Numbered from the stretch's first letter, positions 14,297 through 21,964 are shown. The stretch: 27,567 nucleotides of DNA from Treponema sp. UBA6988 (GCA_002448445.1 DJYC01000109.1:4803-32369), one strand, 5' to 3'. The notes: generated from the letters alone by a model not told the origin. Numbers and translations: made by a program.

Positions 14297-15868
14297 ATGA
14301 AGCGTTTTACATATTTGCTCTTGGCGCTGCCTGTGTTGTTTTGCCTTGCAGCCCTTACTTTTATCTTTCATGCTCCGCAGGACAATATGGCCCGCCACGT
14401 AAAAATAACATACCTAACGATAGGAAATCCCCCGGCCAACAATGCCACCCGCGAAGTGCTCGACGAACTGAACAAGGTTCTCCGCGAAAAGGCCAATGCG
14501 GAACTGGAGCTTATTTACGTTCCCTGGAAGGACTATATGCTCAACTACAACCGCATGCTTTCAAACAAGGGGACAATCCTTGACCTTGTGGGAACTGCAT
14601 CCGACTGGCTTGAGGCGTGGCCGAATGTGCAGCGCGGGGCATTCATGCCGCTTTCCGTTCCCATGCTGAGAAAAAACTGCCCCTATACCTTTTCAAGCGT
14701 AAGTGATGAACACTGGGATGCATGCAGCTTTAACGGAAGAATTTACCTGATACCCGAAGACAATTATTCACAGTGGATAAACCATGGATTTATGTACCGC
14801 GGTGACTGGGCAAAAAAAGCCGGGCTTGAAAATGGCATACAGTGCTGGGAGGATGTGCTTCCCTACTGCCGCTATGTGCGCGAAAATGAGGGGATTGAAT
14901 ACCCTTTCAAGTGCCAGGCGACAAGAAGCATTGCCATAACGCTTTCCAACGGCTACATATTTTCCAAGAGCCGCTTCATTCCGTTGGACGGAGTTCTTGC
15001 AAACCTGATGTTCGGATTTAGCAGCGATGACGCGGAAAGAATCTATTCCCCGTATTACGAGGGTGATGAACTCTTGGCCTTCGCAAAACTGATGAAGGAA
15101 TGGAGCAAGGCAAAAGTCTGGCCTTCCGACGTAGTTTCGGGCTACGACTGGAACAACCGAGAGGAATTCATAAACGGAAGGACTGCGCTTGAATGCCACC
15201 ATACGGACACTTTTTATTCAATCGTTGGACCCAAGCTTATGGCCAACTTTCCCGATGCCGACTGCAGCTTCTTCTGGTTCGGAAAGGAAAGCGGCAACCT
15301 TGTACGTACGTCCGTTACCCACGGAGCAATGGCAATTTACTCAAAGAGCAAGCACCCGGAGCGCGCGCTAAAGGTTTATGACCTGCTTAGGAACGACCCG
15401 GAATGCTACTACCTGATGAACTACGGAATCCGCGGCAAGCAGTATGTAATCAGGGATGACGGCTTTAGGAGCTACCCCGAAAGCTACAAGCCAGAGCGTG
15501 ACAGTTTTGCCACTAATTTCTGGTGGGGACGCAACGACATGCTGGAAGTGCGTACCTCAGAAAACCTTTGGGACAAGTACGATGAACTCGTTGCAGAATA
15601 CAACCAGGTTGCGCTTGAATATCCCTATCCCGCGATTATCTGGAATTTTAGCGATGTTTCCTCAAAGCTTGAGCAGATAGATGCCGTCTGGAACAAGTTC
15701 ATGATTCCACTTTGCTTTGGCTGCATTGGTGATGAAGAAGCTTTTGTGGATGAATTCCGCCGGGAACTAAAGGCTGCTGGCGTAGAAGACGTGATTTTAA
15801 GCCTCCAGTCGCAGCTGGACAGATATCGCAGGCAGCAGTCCAAGCTTAGAGGCAAAAGCCGTCCCTAA
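14297..15868 (+). CDS. Extracellular solute-binding protein (ABC-type, family 1-like)
   Basis: A 523-residue protein with an N-terminal hydrophobic export signal (MKRFTYLLLALPVLFCLAAL). The two-lobe binding-protein pattern follows: KITYLTIGNPPANNATREVL with a helix of the form LDELNKVLREK, then AELELIYVPWKDYMLNY, DLVGTASDWLE, FNGRIYLIPEDN, MYRGDWAKKAGL, and GAMAIYSKSKHPERALKVYDLL. This resembles LplA-like sugar or oligosaccharide-binding proteins of ABC importers in gut bacteria. Cys16 sits in VLFC, a loose spirochaetal lipobox candidate, but hydrophobic residues continue after it, so lipoprotein versus signal anchor is uncertain. No permease or ATPase gene is nearby, making it an orphan. The ligand is unknown. 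Confidence 0.82.
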   Translation: MKRFTYLLLALPVLFCLAALTFIFHAPQDNMARHVKITYLTIGNPPANNATREVLDELNKVLREKANAELELIYVPWKDYMLNYNRMLSNKGTILDLVGTASDWLEAWPNVQRGAFMPLSVPMLRKNCPYTFSSVSDEHWDACSFNGRIYLIPEDNYSQWINHGFMYRGDWAKKAGLENGIQCWEDVLPYCRYVRENEGIEYPFKCQATRSIAITLSNGYIFSKSRFIPLDGVLANLMFGFSSDDAERIYSPYYEGDELLAFAKLMKEWSKAKVWPSDVVSGYDWNNREEFINGRTALECHHTDTFYSIVGPKLMANFPDADCSFFWFGKESGNLVRTSVTHGAMAIYSKSKHPERALKVYDLLRNDPECYYLMNYGIRGKQYVIRDDGFRSYPESYKPERDSFATNFWWGRNDMLEVRTSENLWDKYDELVAEYNQVALEYPYPAIIWNFSDVSSKLEQIDAVWNKFMIPLCFGCIGDEEAFVDEFRRELKAAGVEDVILSLQSQLDRYRRQQSKLRGKSRP

Positions 15869-15927
15869 CTTGCCGTCACCTGCCCCCGCGTGAGGATTCG
15901 AAGCAAAGCCCAGCAATTCTCCACAAA

Positions 15928-15961
15928 TAAAAAAGGCCTAAAAGGAATGCCTCTTAGACCT
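15928..15961 (-). terminator. Intrinsic terminator after tRNA-Arg
   Basis: On the minus strand an 11-bp stem (GGTCTAAGAGG with CCTTTTAGGCC, loop CATT, G-U pairs allowed) is followed by a T-run. It lies 5 nt beyond the tRNA 3' end. Confidence 0.88.
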
Positions 15962-15965
15962 TGAA

Positions 15966-16039
15966 TGACCCTGGCGGGAATCGAACTCGCAACCTTCAGC
16001 TTAGGAGGCTAACGCTCTATCCAATTGAGCTACAGGATC
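15966..16039 (-). tRNA. tRNA-Arg (anticodon CCU)
   Basis: A 74-nt tRNA on the minus strand. The acceptor arm GATCCTG pairs with CAGGGTC (one G-U) and is followed by discriminator A. The D-arm is AGCTCAATTGGATAGAGC. The anticodon stem is TTAGC/GCTGA with loop CTCCTAA, giving anticodon CCU, which reads AGG. The T-arm is TTGCG-AGTTCGATTC-CCGCC-like, with the invariant TTCGA. CCA is not encoded. It lies 65 nt after efp and right before a strong terminator, so efp and the tRNA may be co-transcribed. Confidence 0.95.
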
Positions 16040-16104
16040 AGATATGCATCAGAAGCAACCCGAGGCTTTTGGGCTTCAGGCTGCCGCTGTTGTTTTTGCT
16101 TTAA

Positions 16105-16686
16105 TTATTTTGCGCGTTCAACGAATGAACCGTCGCGTGTGTCAATTACGATGCGGTCTTCTGTGTTGCAGAAGAGAGGAACGCGGACTTCAATGTCTGT
16201 GTCCAAAGTTGCAGGCTTGAGGGACTTACCAGAAGTATCGCCCTTGATTCCTGGTTCGCAGTACTTGATTACGCGGGTAACCTTTATAGGAAGGTCAACA
16301 CCAACAGGCTTCCCTTCGTAGTATGTTACCTTGAGCTCAAAGTCGTCATCGTCACCTTCGGTTTCTGATGGCTTAAGGTAGCCAGCGTTGTCTCCGAGGT
16401 CTTCTTTTGTAAGGATCACGTCGTTGTACTCTGCATCCATGAAGTGATAGTCTTCACCGTCAATGTAGGAAAGTTTTACTGTTTTTTCTTCAAGGTCTAC
16501 TTCCTGAAATTTTTCGCCAGCATCAATTCCCAAATCCTGTGTGCTACCGGTAACGATGTTCTTTACGCGAAGATTAACTGTGATTCCTTGGCGGCCACCC
16601 TTCTGACCGAGCTTTTTCTGAACAATAAAAGGAGAACCTTCAAAAACAAAGGCAGAACCTACTTTGATTTCATTTGTTGATATCAT
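16105..16686 (-). CDS. efp: Translation elongation factor P with arginine at the modified position
   Basis: A 193-residue three-domain EF-P, which enters the ribosomal E site to relieve stalling at polyproline motifs. Domain I ends in the loop GQKGGRQGITVNLRVKNIVTG; domains II and III carry SYIDGEDYHFMD, EPGIKGDTSGKSLKPATL and RIVIDTRDGSFVERAK. When the loop is aligned by its length to TG, residue 32 is Arg, in the place of Lys34 of E. coli and of the rhamnosylated Arg32 of Pseudomonas (KSGRNA). The FMDAEYN and TSGK features also resemble that subfamily. EarP would be the expected modifying enzyme, but no earP is in the window. AAGGAAG lies 8 nt before the ATG. The gene has a consensus promoter, and tRNA-Arg follows. 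Confidence 0.95.
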   Translation of the reverse strand: MISTNEIKVGSAFVFEGSPFIVQKKLGQKGGRQGITVNLRVKNIVTGSTQDLGIDAGEKFQEVDLEEKTVKLSYIDGEDYHFMDAEYNDVILTKEDLGDNAGYLKPSETEGDDDDFELKVTYYEGKPVGVDLPIKVTRVIKYCEPGIKGDTSGKSLKPATLDTDIEVRVPLFCNTEDRIVIDTRDGSFVERAK

Positions 16687-16726
16687 AATTTATCTTCCTT
16701 CAATAAAAAAATCTAGATTTCTTACA

Positions 16727-16755
16727 ATTATATACAAATCGCAGAAAAGTTTCAA
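16727..16755 (-). promoter_or_regulatory. Sigma70-type promoter of efp
   Basis: On the minus strand: -35 TTGAAA (16750-16755), a 17-bp spacer and -10 TATAAT (16727-16732). The predicted leader is about 34 nt with a clear ribosome site. Confidence 0.85.
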
Positions 16756-16779
16756 TAGCTCGGGCGGTAATTGCGCGGA

Positions 16780-16950
16780 AATCAATTTTGCCTTCCGCTG
16801 CACACATACACCGTAGCAAGTGCGTACGGTGTACCCGAAGGGAGATTTCCGGTTTCGTTAGCATAGGAAAAATAAAAGAAACCGATTTCCTCTGTATATT
16901 TTTTCGATTACCTTCCATCATATTTTATGAAAACTGATTTCCATGCGGTA
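16780..16950. repeat. Inverted-repeat cluster between efp and the MBL-fold gene
   Basis: A perfect 9-bp hairpin TACACCGTA/TACGGTGTA (16807-16833, 9-nt loop) is surrounded by recurring GGAAATC-type segments in both orientations: GGAAATCAATTTT near 16779, GATTTCCGGTTTC near 16844, GAAACCGATTTCC near 16879 and AAAACTGATTTCC near 16929. CGGTTTC and GAAACCG can pair. No gene or T-run is present. Its function is unknown; it may be the 3' end of the MBL-fold transcript. Confidence 0.55.
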
Positions 16951-16961
16951 ATTAGCTGCAT

Positions 16962-18116
16962 TCACTGGGAATCTTTTTTGCTGACGAATGTTCCTGCCTG
17001 TCGCCACCAGCGGTCTTCGTAAAGTTCCGGCTCTTCGGGGTTTGCCCTTTGGCTGATGAATGGCGTAATTACCCTGAGGCCTTCTTTTTCGGCTGCCCTT
17101 AGGAAGCGCTCCACCGGGTCGTCCCAGCCGTGGCGGGAAAGTACGATTGCCCCCCAGTGGATTGGCATGGCAACTTTTGCGACCAGTATTTTGGCCGCTT
17201 CCACGGACTGCTCGGGGAACATGTGCACTTTTGGCCACTGCATGTCGTACTGGCCGCATTCCATTATGGCAAGGTCAAAGTCTCCGAACTTTTCGTGGAT
17301 TTTTTGGAAGTGCCCGCCAAAGCCTGAATCCCCGCTTTCAAATATCTTGTGGTATTCGTCCTTTAGTACCCAGCTGCACCAGAGGGTGTTCATCCTGTCT
17401 GTAAGACCCCTGCCCGAAAAATGCTTGGCAGGAGTGCATGTAATGGAAAGGCCTTTTTCTTCCGTCTCTTCCCACCATGCCATGTTTGTGATTTTTTGCT
17501 TTTGCACGCCCCAGCGCTCAAGGTGCTTTTCTACTCCCAGGGGGACGATGTAGCGCCTTACCTTTTTGTCTATTTTGCGTATAAGGTCATAGTCAAGGTG
17601 GTCGTAGTGGTCGTGGGAAAGAAGCAGAATGTCTGTCTCCGGCAAGTCCTCCGCGCTAAGTCCCGGGTTTGAATAGCGGCGGCTTCCCACAAAGGAGACG
17701 GGGGAAATCATCTCGGAAAAGACCGGGTCAACAAGAATATTCATGCCGTGCATCTGTATGAGCAGTGAAGAGTGTCCGAACCATGTTACGCGGACTTCCT
17801 CTTTGCTGACAGGGGAAAAATCCGGCTTTTTTGTGGGAAAGTCAAAGTTTGGGCGGGTTGCTCGGCCTGAAATTTTCATTGGGTCGGGGGCAGGATTCTT
17901 CTGCATGGAAAGGACTGAAAAATCTTCTTCGTTGTGGAATTTTTTACCGTCAAAGTTTAATGCCCTGCGGGAATAGTCCTTTCTGTCTTCCTCGCTTGCC
18001 CTGCCACCAAAAGGCTTCCATGCCCTTAGAAAGATGAATGCAAAAAGCGTTACCGCCACAAGGAGTAACGCAATGCCTATGCCGATGTGTGCCAAAATAT
18101 GAAGGAACTTGCTCAT
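16962..18116 (-). CDS. Membrane-anchored MBL-fold hydrolase, NAPE-PLD/RomA-like
   Basis: A 384-residue protein: an N-terminal membrane helix (residues about 9-31), then a metallo-beta-lactamase fold of the N-acyl-phosphatidylethanolamine phospholipase D-like type. Metal ligands are present: LLSHDHYDHLD (His168, His170, Asp172, His173), His232 in AKHFSGRG, Asp263 in ESGDSGFGG and His320 in MPIHWGA. Family hallmarks include TWFGHSSLLI, ILVDPVFSE, SPVSFVGSRRYSNPG and NTLWCSWVL. The substrate is not known; lipid or phosphodiester hydrolysis is only a family analogy. The start is MSKFLHILAH at 18116. A longer in-frame start at 18242 would read through intergenic repeat C, and the promoter lies inside that extension. 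No Shine-Dalgarno is present. Confidence 0.85.
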   Translation of the reverse strand: MSKFLHILAHIGIGIALLLVAVTLFAFIFLRAWKPFGGRASEEDRKDYSRRALNFDGKKFHNEEDFSVLSMQKNPAPDPMKISGRATRPNFDFPTKKPDFSPVSKEEVRVTWFGHSSLLIQMHGMNILVDPVFSEMISPVSFVGSRRYSNPGLSAEDLPETDILLLSHDHYDHLDYDLIRKIDKKVRRYIVPLGVEKHLERWGVQKQKITNMAWWEETEEKGLSITCTPAKHFSGRGLTDRMNTLWCSWVLKDEYHKIFESGDSGFGGHFQKIHEKFGDFDLAIMECGQYDMQWPKVHMFPEQSVEAAKILVAKVAMPIHWGAIVLSRHGWDDPVERFLRAAEKEGLRVITPFISQRANPEEPELYEDRWWRQAGTFVSKKDSQ

Positions 18117-18122
18117 GAGTAT

Positions 18123-18151
18123 AATATAGTAAAAAAAGCGTCCTTTTGCAA
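18123..18151 (-). promoter_or_regulatory. Promoter of the MBL-fold gene, predicted leaderless
   Basis: On the minus strand: -35 TTGCAA (18146-18151), a 17-bp spacer and -10 TATATT (18123-18128). Only 6 nt (ATACTC) separate the -10 box from the ATG at 18116, so transcription should start at or next to the start codon. Confidence 0.6.
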
Positions 18152-18175
18152 ACCAAAGCCTAGCCCTGATTGGAT

Positions 18176-18281
18176 GGGGGGATTTTAAGGGGGGCTTGCC
18201 ACCCTTAGGAGAAGGGGTAGCGGAAGACACGACAAAGCGCAAGCGACTCGTGGCTGGAGCGAGGGGAAGACCTTCCCCCTT
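18176..18281 (-). repeat. Long intergenic repeat, copy C
   Basis: On the minus strand it has a GGGGGAAGGTCTTCCCC hairpin, a CG-rich middle (GAGTCGCTTGCGCTTTGTCG), CTACCCCTTCTCCTAAGGGT, then GCCCCCCTTAAAATCCCCCC. The order of blocks is that of copies A, B and D. It sits between the divergent MBL-fold and C11 protease promoters. Confidence 0.65.
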
Positions 18282-18314
18282 GTGAACTTTATATTTTGAA
18301 TAATTGAATAAAAG

Positions 18315-18343
18315 TTGAATTTTTTATAAAATGTTTCTATATA
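18315..18343 (+). promoter_or_regulatory. Probable promoter of the C11 protease gene
   Basis: -35 TTGAAT (18315-18320), a 17-bp spacer and -10 TATATA (18338-18343) in a very AT-rich tract. AAGGAGC (18371-18377) lies 7 nt before ATG 18385, so this gene has a normal ribosome site. Confidence 0.6.
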
Positions 18344-18384
18344 AATGTAAAATGTTTTTATATCTTTTTTAAGGAGCTTTTTTT

Positions 18385-20877
18385 ATGGATCCAAAGAGAC
18401 CGCGCGGACGTGAGAAAAACGTTACGGAAGGCGGAAGTGGCGTACACAAAAGAGGGGACGGTCTTGGTACCGGGCCTGTAGGTTCATCTAACGGTTACAA
18501 CGGACATTCAAATTCATCGGGAGGAAATTCATCCGGCGGTTATGGCGGAAGCAGCGGACACTCTGGCGGTCCCAGCCGTGGCATAAAGCTTGGCGGTGGC
18601 GGTCTTGTGGCCATAATCATATTCCTGGTGGTTCAGTTTTTGGGCAAGGGCTCTGGCGGCGGAATACTTTCCAGCTTGCTTGGCGGAGGCTCTTCTTCTC
18701 AGGGTTCAGCCGGCAGCTCAATTTTGGGCAGCCTTTTGGGCGGTGACACATCTGCTCCATCCGGTTTTTCCGGTGCAAGTTCCGGCAACAGCGTTCAGAC
18801 TTCCTACAACAACTACGACAAGACTGTTGCACCCGGTTCAAGGGAAAAATATACAAAGATTGCTGGCAACGGCAACGATGACGTTACAATCATGGTCTTT
18901 ATGTGCGGTACCGACTTGGAATCAAGGAACGGTATGGCTTCCAACGACCTTGCAGAAATGGCGGCATCCAACCTGGGCAAAATCAACCTGATTGTCTACA
19001 CTGGCGGATGCAAGAGCTGGCGCACAAAGGGAATCAGCAACAGCAAGAACCAGATTTATCAGGTTACAAACGGTTCCATAAAACTTTTGGCGGAAGAAAG
19101 TTCCAAGAAGATGATTGATCCTTCCACACTTTCTTCATTTATTAAGTGGACGGCCGGAAAATTCCCTGCAAACCGCTACGAGCTTATTTTCTGGGATCAC
19201 GGCGGAGGTTCTGTAAGCGGCTATGGCTACGACGAAAAGTATCCTTCTGCAGGTTCAATGACTCTTGCTGGAATTAACAAGGCCCTTAATGACGGCGGCG
19301 TAAAGTTTGACTTTGTTGGCTTTGACGCATGTCTTATGGCTACTGCAGAGACAGCCCTCATGATGAACCGCCACGCGGACTACATGATTGCAAGCGAAGA
19401 GACGGAGCCTGGCATTGGCTGGTACTACACAAACTGGCTTAACGATTTTGGACGCAACACTTCGCTTTCTACTTTGGACATTGGAAAGAAGATTGTAGAC
19501 GACTTTGTTGCAACTTGCGCAAATCAGTGCCGCGGTCAGAAGACAACGCTTTCTGTGATTGACCTTGCGGAATTCTCCAATACGGTTCCTGAAAAGCTTT
19601 CTTCTTTCTCCAAGTCCATCACTTCAAAGATTAAGCAGAATGAATATAAGGAAGTTTCTGATGCCCGCTACCAGACAAGGGAATTTGCAACAAGTTCCAA
19701 GATTGACCAGGTAGACTTTATTGACCTTTGCAAGAACGTGGACAACAGCGAGGCTAATGCCTTGGCAAAGGCCCTTAAGGGTGCAATCAAATACAACAAG
19801 ACTTCTTCCAACATGACAAACGCTTACGGTGTTTCCATCTACTTCCCATACGCGCGCGCCTCTTACGTGGACAAGATGTGCGACACCTACGACGACATTG
19901 GCATGGATTCAAGCTATGCCCAGTGTATTAAGGAATTTGCAAACCTTGAAGTTAGCGGACAGGTTGCGGCAGGCGGTACTTCTTCTGCGGCAGGCTCACT
20001 TTTTGACTTCCTTGGCGGCATGACTGGCGGTGCTCCTGCTTCCGGTTCAGATGCAATCGGTGACTTGCTTACTTCCTTTATAACAGGCGGCGGTTCTGCT
20101 AGCGGTGGCGGTCTTGGCGGTGGACTTGGCGACATTCTGATTAGCGGTCTTACGGGGCGCAACATTGGCTTTATGGAAGACTCGCAGCTTTCCGCAAAGC
20201 AGGCAGGGGAATACATTGCTGCCAACCGCTTTAATGCAGGTGCTCTTGTTTGGAAGAAGGACGGACAGAACAGGGACGTGCTTTCCCTTACGGAAGGCCA
20301 GTGGTCACTTGTTCACGGTCTTGACCTTAACATGTTCTATGATGACGGAGAAGGTTACGTAGACCTTGGCTTGGACAACGTTTACGACTTTAGCGAAGAC
20401 GGAAGCCTTATTGCCTCTAGCGACAGGACATGGCTTTCCATTAACAGTCAGCCTGTTGCCTACTACCACCTGGACACAACGGAGCTGGGCGGAGACAAGT
20501 ACACTATTACAGGCCGAGTTCCGGCAATGCTTAACGGCCAGAGGGTAAACCTTATCCTTGTCTTTGACGACGAGCATCCACACGGCTACGTGGCAGGCGC
20601 AAGGACCGACTACCGCGAAGACGATGCACATGCCCAGGCAAAGAACATAACACTTATTTCTGAGGGCGACAAGATTGACTTCCTTTGCGACTACTACTCT
20701 TACCAGGGCGAATACAAGGACAGCTACTACTTGGGTAACCAGCTTACGGTTGGCGCTGGCGGTGCAGATTCACTTAGCATAAGCAACACCAATGTGGGAA
20801 GCGGCAAGGTAAAGGTAACCTACCGCTTTACCGACATTTACAACCAGCAGTACTGGACACCGGCTATAGTTTATTAA
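18385..20877 (+). CDS. Membrane-anchored clostripain-like (peptidase C11) cysteine protease
   Basis: An 830-residue protein. Residues 1-73 are a basic then Gly/Ser/Asn-rich cytoplasmic leader. A single membrane helix (about 74-87, LVAIIIFLVVQFL) follows, then a Gly/Ser-rich linker to about 145 (with SSLLGGG). The caspase-fold C11 domain spans about 166-520. It has TIMVFMCGTDLES, the catalytic His272 in LIFWDHGGG and Cys316 in VGFDACLMA, and SEETEPGIGWYY after it. A second Gly/Ser-rich linker (about 527-592) leads to a C-terminal beta-rich domain (593-830) I do not recognise. Clan CD proteases of this type usually cleave after Arg or Lys and often self-activate. The domain is predicted to be outside the cytoplasmic membrane. 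No neighbouring gene suggests a substrate. Confidence 0.88.
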   Translation: MDPKRPRGREKNVTEGGSGVHKRGDGLGTGPVGSSNGYNGHSNSSGGNSSGGYGGSSGHSGGPSRGIKLGGGGLVAIIIFLVVQFLGKGSGGGILSSLLGGGSSSQGSAGSSILGSLLGGDTSAPSGFSGASSGNSVQTSYNNYDKTVAPGSREKYTKIAGNGNDDVTIMVFMCGTDLESRNGMASNDLAEMAASNLGKINLIVYTGGCKSWRTKGISNSKNQIYQVTNGSIKLLAEESSKKMIDPSTLSSFIKWTAGKFPANRYELIFWDHGGGSVSGYGYDEKYPSAGSMTLAGINKALNDGGVKFDFVGFDACLMATAETALMMNRHADYMIASEETEPGIGWYYTNWLNDFGRNTSLSTLDIGKKIVDDFVATCANQCRGQKTTLSVIDLAEFSNTVPEKLSSFSKSITSKIKQNEYKEVSDARYQTREFATSSKIDQVDFIDLCKNVDNSEANALAKALKGAIKYNKTSSNMTNAYGVSIYFPYARASYVDKMCDTYDDIGMDSSYAQCIKEFANLEVSGQVAAGGTSSAAGSLFDFLGGMTGGAPASGSDAIGDLLTSFITGGGSASGGGLGGGLGDILISGLTGRNIGFMEDSQLSAKQAGEYIAANRFNAGALVWKKDGQNRDVLSLTEGQWSLVHGLDLNMFYDDGEGYVDLGLDNVYDFSEDGSLIASSDRTWLSINSQPVAYYHLDTTELGGDKYTITGRVPAMLNGQRVNLILVFDDEHPHGYVAGARTDYREDDAHAQAKNITLISEGDKIDFLCDYYSYQGEYKDSYYLGNQLTVGAGGADSLSISNTNVGSGKVKVTYRFTDIYNQQYWTPAIVY

Positions 20878-20934
20878 AGTACAGTAATAGGGGAGAACTG
20901 CCGTCATGCCGAATTTATTTCGGCATCTGTACTT
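20877..20934. repeat. Nested REP-like palindrome after the C11 protease gene
   Basis: An inner hairpin ATGCCGAA/TTCGGCAT (20906-20926, 5-nt loop) lies directly beside an outer arm, CTGTACTT (20927-20934), which pairs with AAGTACAG (20877-20884) at the end of the gene. The core CCGTCAT...ATCTGT (20901-20930) matches the palindrome at 3383-3413 with a compensated stem change. There is no T-run, so terminator function is uncertain. Confidence 0.75.
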
Positions 20935-20942
20935 ATTAATAT

Positions 20943-21027
20943 GGGGGGGAAGTCTCCCCCTACGCCCGCACTTCGTTGCGTTCTACCCCCTCTACAGGGG
21001 GCTGGCTGCCCCCCGTAACGCCCCCTC
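20943..21027 (+). repeat. Long intergenic repeat, copy D
   Basis: Nearly identical to the reverse complement of copy B (14139-14220), sharing ACGCCCGCACTTCGTTGCGT with at most single changes, then a CTACCCCCTCTACAGGGG block and CCCCGTAACGCCCCC. It lies within the false upstream extension of the next gene. Confidence 0.85.
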
Positions 21028-21079
21028 TTTTTTTAAGCATCAGTTGGCTTTGCAAAAAAACAAAGGTAAAAAAATTATT

Positions 21080-21763
21080 ATGAAAAAGACATACTTCTTA
21101 TTTTTATTCTTACTTCTTTTTTGCTACAAGATATTTGCAGACTCAGAGACAGCCCTTAGGAAAAAGATGAAGACAGGGGAGTCCATTGAGCTTACAGGAA
21201 GCTTTGTCCTGTGGAATGGCTTTCCGCCAAACGTAAGGTTCCAGACTTGTGGCAATAAAATTATTGGCATTGGAAAAGATGAGGAATACAGTAACGAGGC
21301 TGAGGAAAGGATTATTTCCCGTCAGCTTGAAAGCGGATGTGTCTACACCTGCCGGGCAAAGTTCACTTATATTGGAGACGCAGACCTTCCGCCGGATTAT
21401 TATGATGCGCCCCTTATGTGCTTTACTGTTTCTGACCTAAAGATAGAGGCCGCTTGCATGGAAATCGGTGGTATAAAAATAGACATAGGCTCTCTTAAGT
21501 TTGACAAAAAATTACGGCGGTTAAAATGCCGCTTGGAAGTTTCCAACTTGGGAAAACAGCCTTTAGGGTATTCAAACATGTTTTTGTACCTGCGCTATGA
21601 TGGAAAAAAGTTACGCGCCTACAAGGATTCCCCTGCCAGCAATATGATTGATTTTAGTAAGGTTGAGATTCCCTCAAACGGCAAACTGAAGGAAGCCGTG
21701 TATTTTAATTTTGATGATGATGTGCAAATGGACTTTGCCAGACTAGAGTTTTTTTACGAATGA
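21080..21763 (+). CDS. Secreted protein of unknown family
   Basis: A 227-residue protein with a clear signal peptide: MKK, then a hydrophobic core FLFLFLLLFCYKIF, and a likely cleavage after IFA before DSETA. The mature part alternates short strands and looks beta-rich (ESIELTGSFVLWNGFPPNVRF; CVYTCRAKFTYIG; LKCRLEVSNLGKQPLGYSNMFLYLRYDGKK), suggesting one or two immunoglobulin-like or carbohydrate-binding-like sandwiches in the periplasm or on the surface. Cys residues at CVYTC and elsewhere could form disulfides. I do not recognise a family. The start at 21080 is chosen because an upstream in-frame ATG (20906) would translate repeats; a weak AAAGG precedes it at long spacing. No partner gene is evident. 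Confidence 0.72.
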   Translation: MKKTYFLFLFLLLFCYKIFADSETALRKKMKTGESIELTGSFVLWNGFPPNVRFQTCGNKIIGIGKDEEYSNEAEERIISRQLESGCVYTCRAKFTYIGDADLPPDYYDAPLMCFTVSDLKIEAACMEIGGIKIDIGSLKFDKKLRRLKCRLEVSNLGKQPLGYSNMFLYLRYDGKKLRAYKDSPASNMIDFSKVEIPSNGKLKEAVYFNFDDDVQMDFARLEFFYE

Positions 21764-21779
21764 ACCTACGCGGGATTGT

Positions 21780-21880
21780 AGGGGCCCGCCGCAGGCGGGT
21801 TGCGGAACGAAGTGGAGTAATGGAGCCGAAAGGCGGTTCTCGCAACGAAGTTTCAAGCGACCCCGGAAAGCCCGTAAAGA
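21780..21880. repeat. Intergenic repeat with GAAA-loop stem
   Basis: The 201-base gap holds GGGCCCGCCGCAGGCGGG-type palindromic sequence, GCGGAACGAAGTGGAG, and a stem GCC-GAAA-GGC inside AATGGAGCCGAAAGGCGG. A related segment near 1947-1965, read on the opposite strand, has GGC-GAAA-GCC in the same AATGGAG context, preserving the stem. CGCAACGAAGT also echoes copies B and D. No gene is present. Confidence 0.5.
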
Positions 21881-21964
21881 GATGGCATGGCTGCCGTTTT
21901 TAGCCAGGGAATGAATGGTAGAGCCTGTAAAAGTACCGTCCAAAAGAATCAGGGAAAAAATATT

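Noticed and set aside
18117..18242. 42-residue N-terminal extension of the MBL-fold protein
   Set aside because: It translates intergenic repeat C and the promoter; the peptide is proline- and arginine-rich and unlike the membrane-anchor start at 18116.
20906..21079. 58-residue N-terminal extension of the secreted protein
   Set aside because: It reads through a REP palindrome and repeat D; the signal peptide beginning at 21080 is a clear start.
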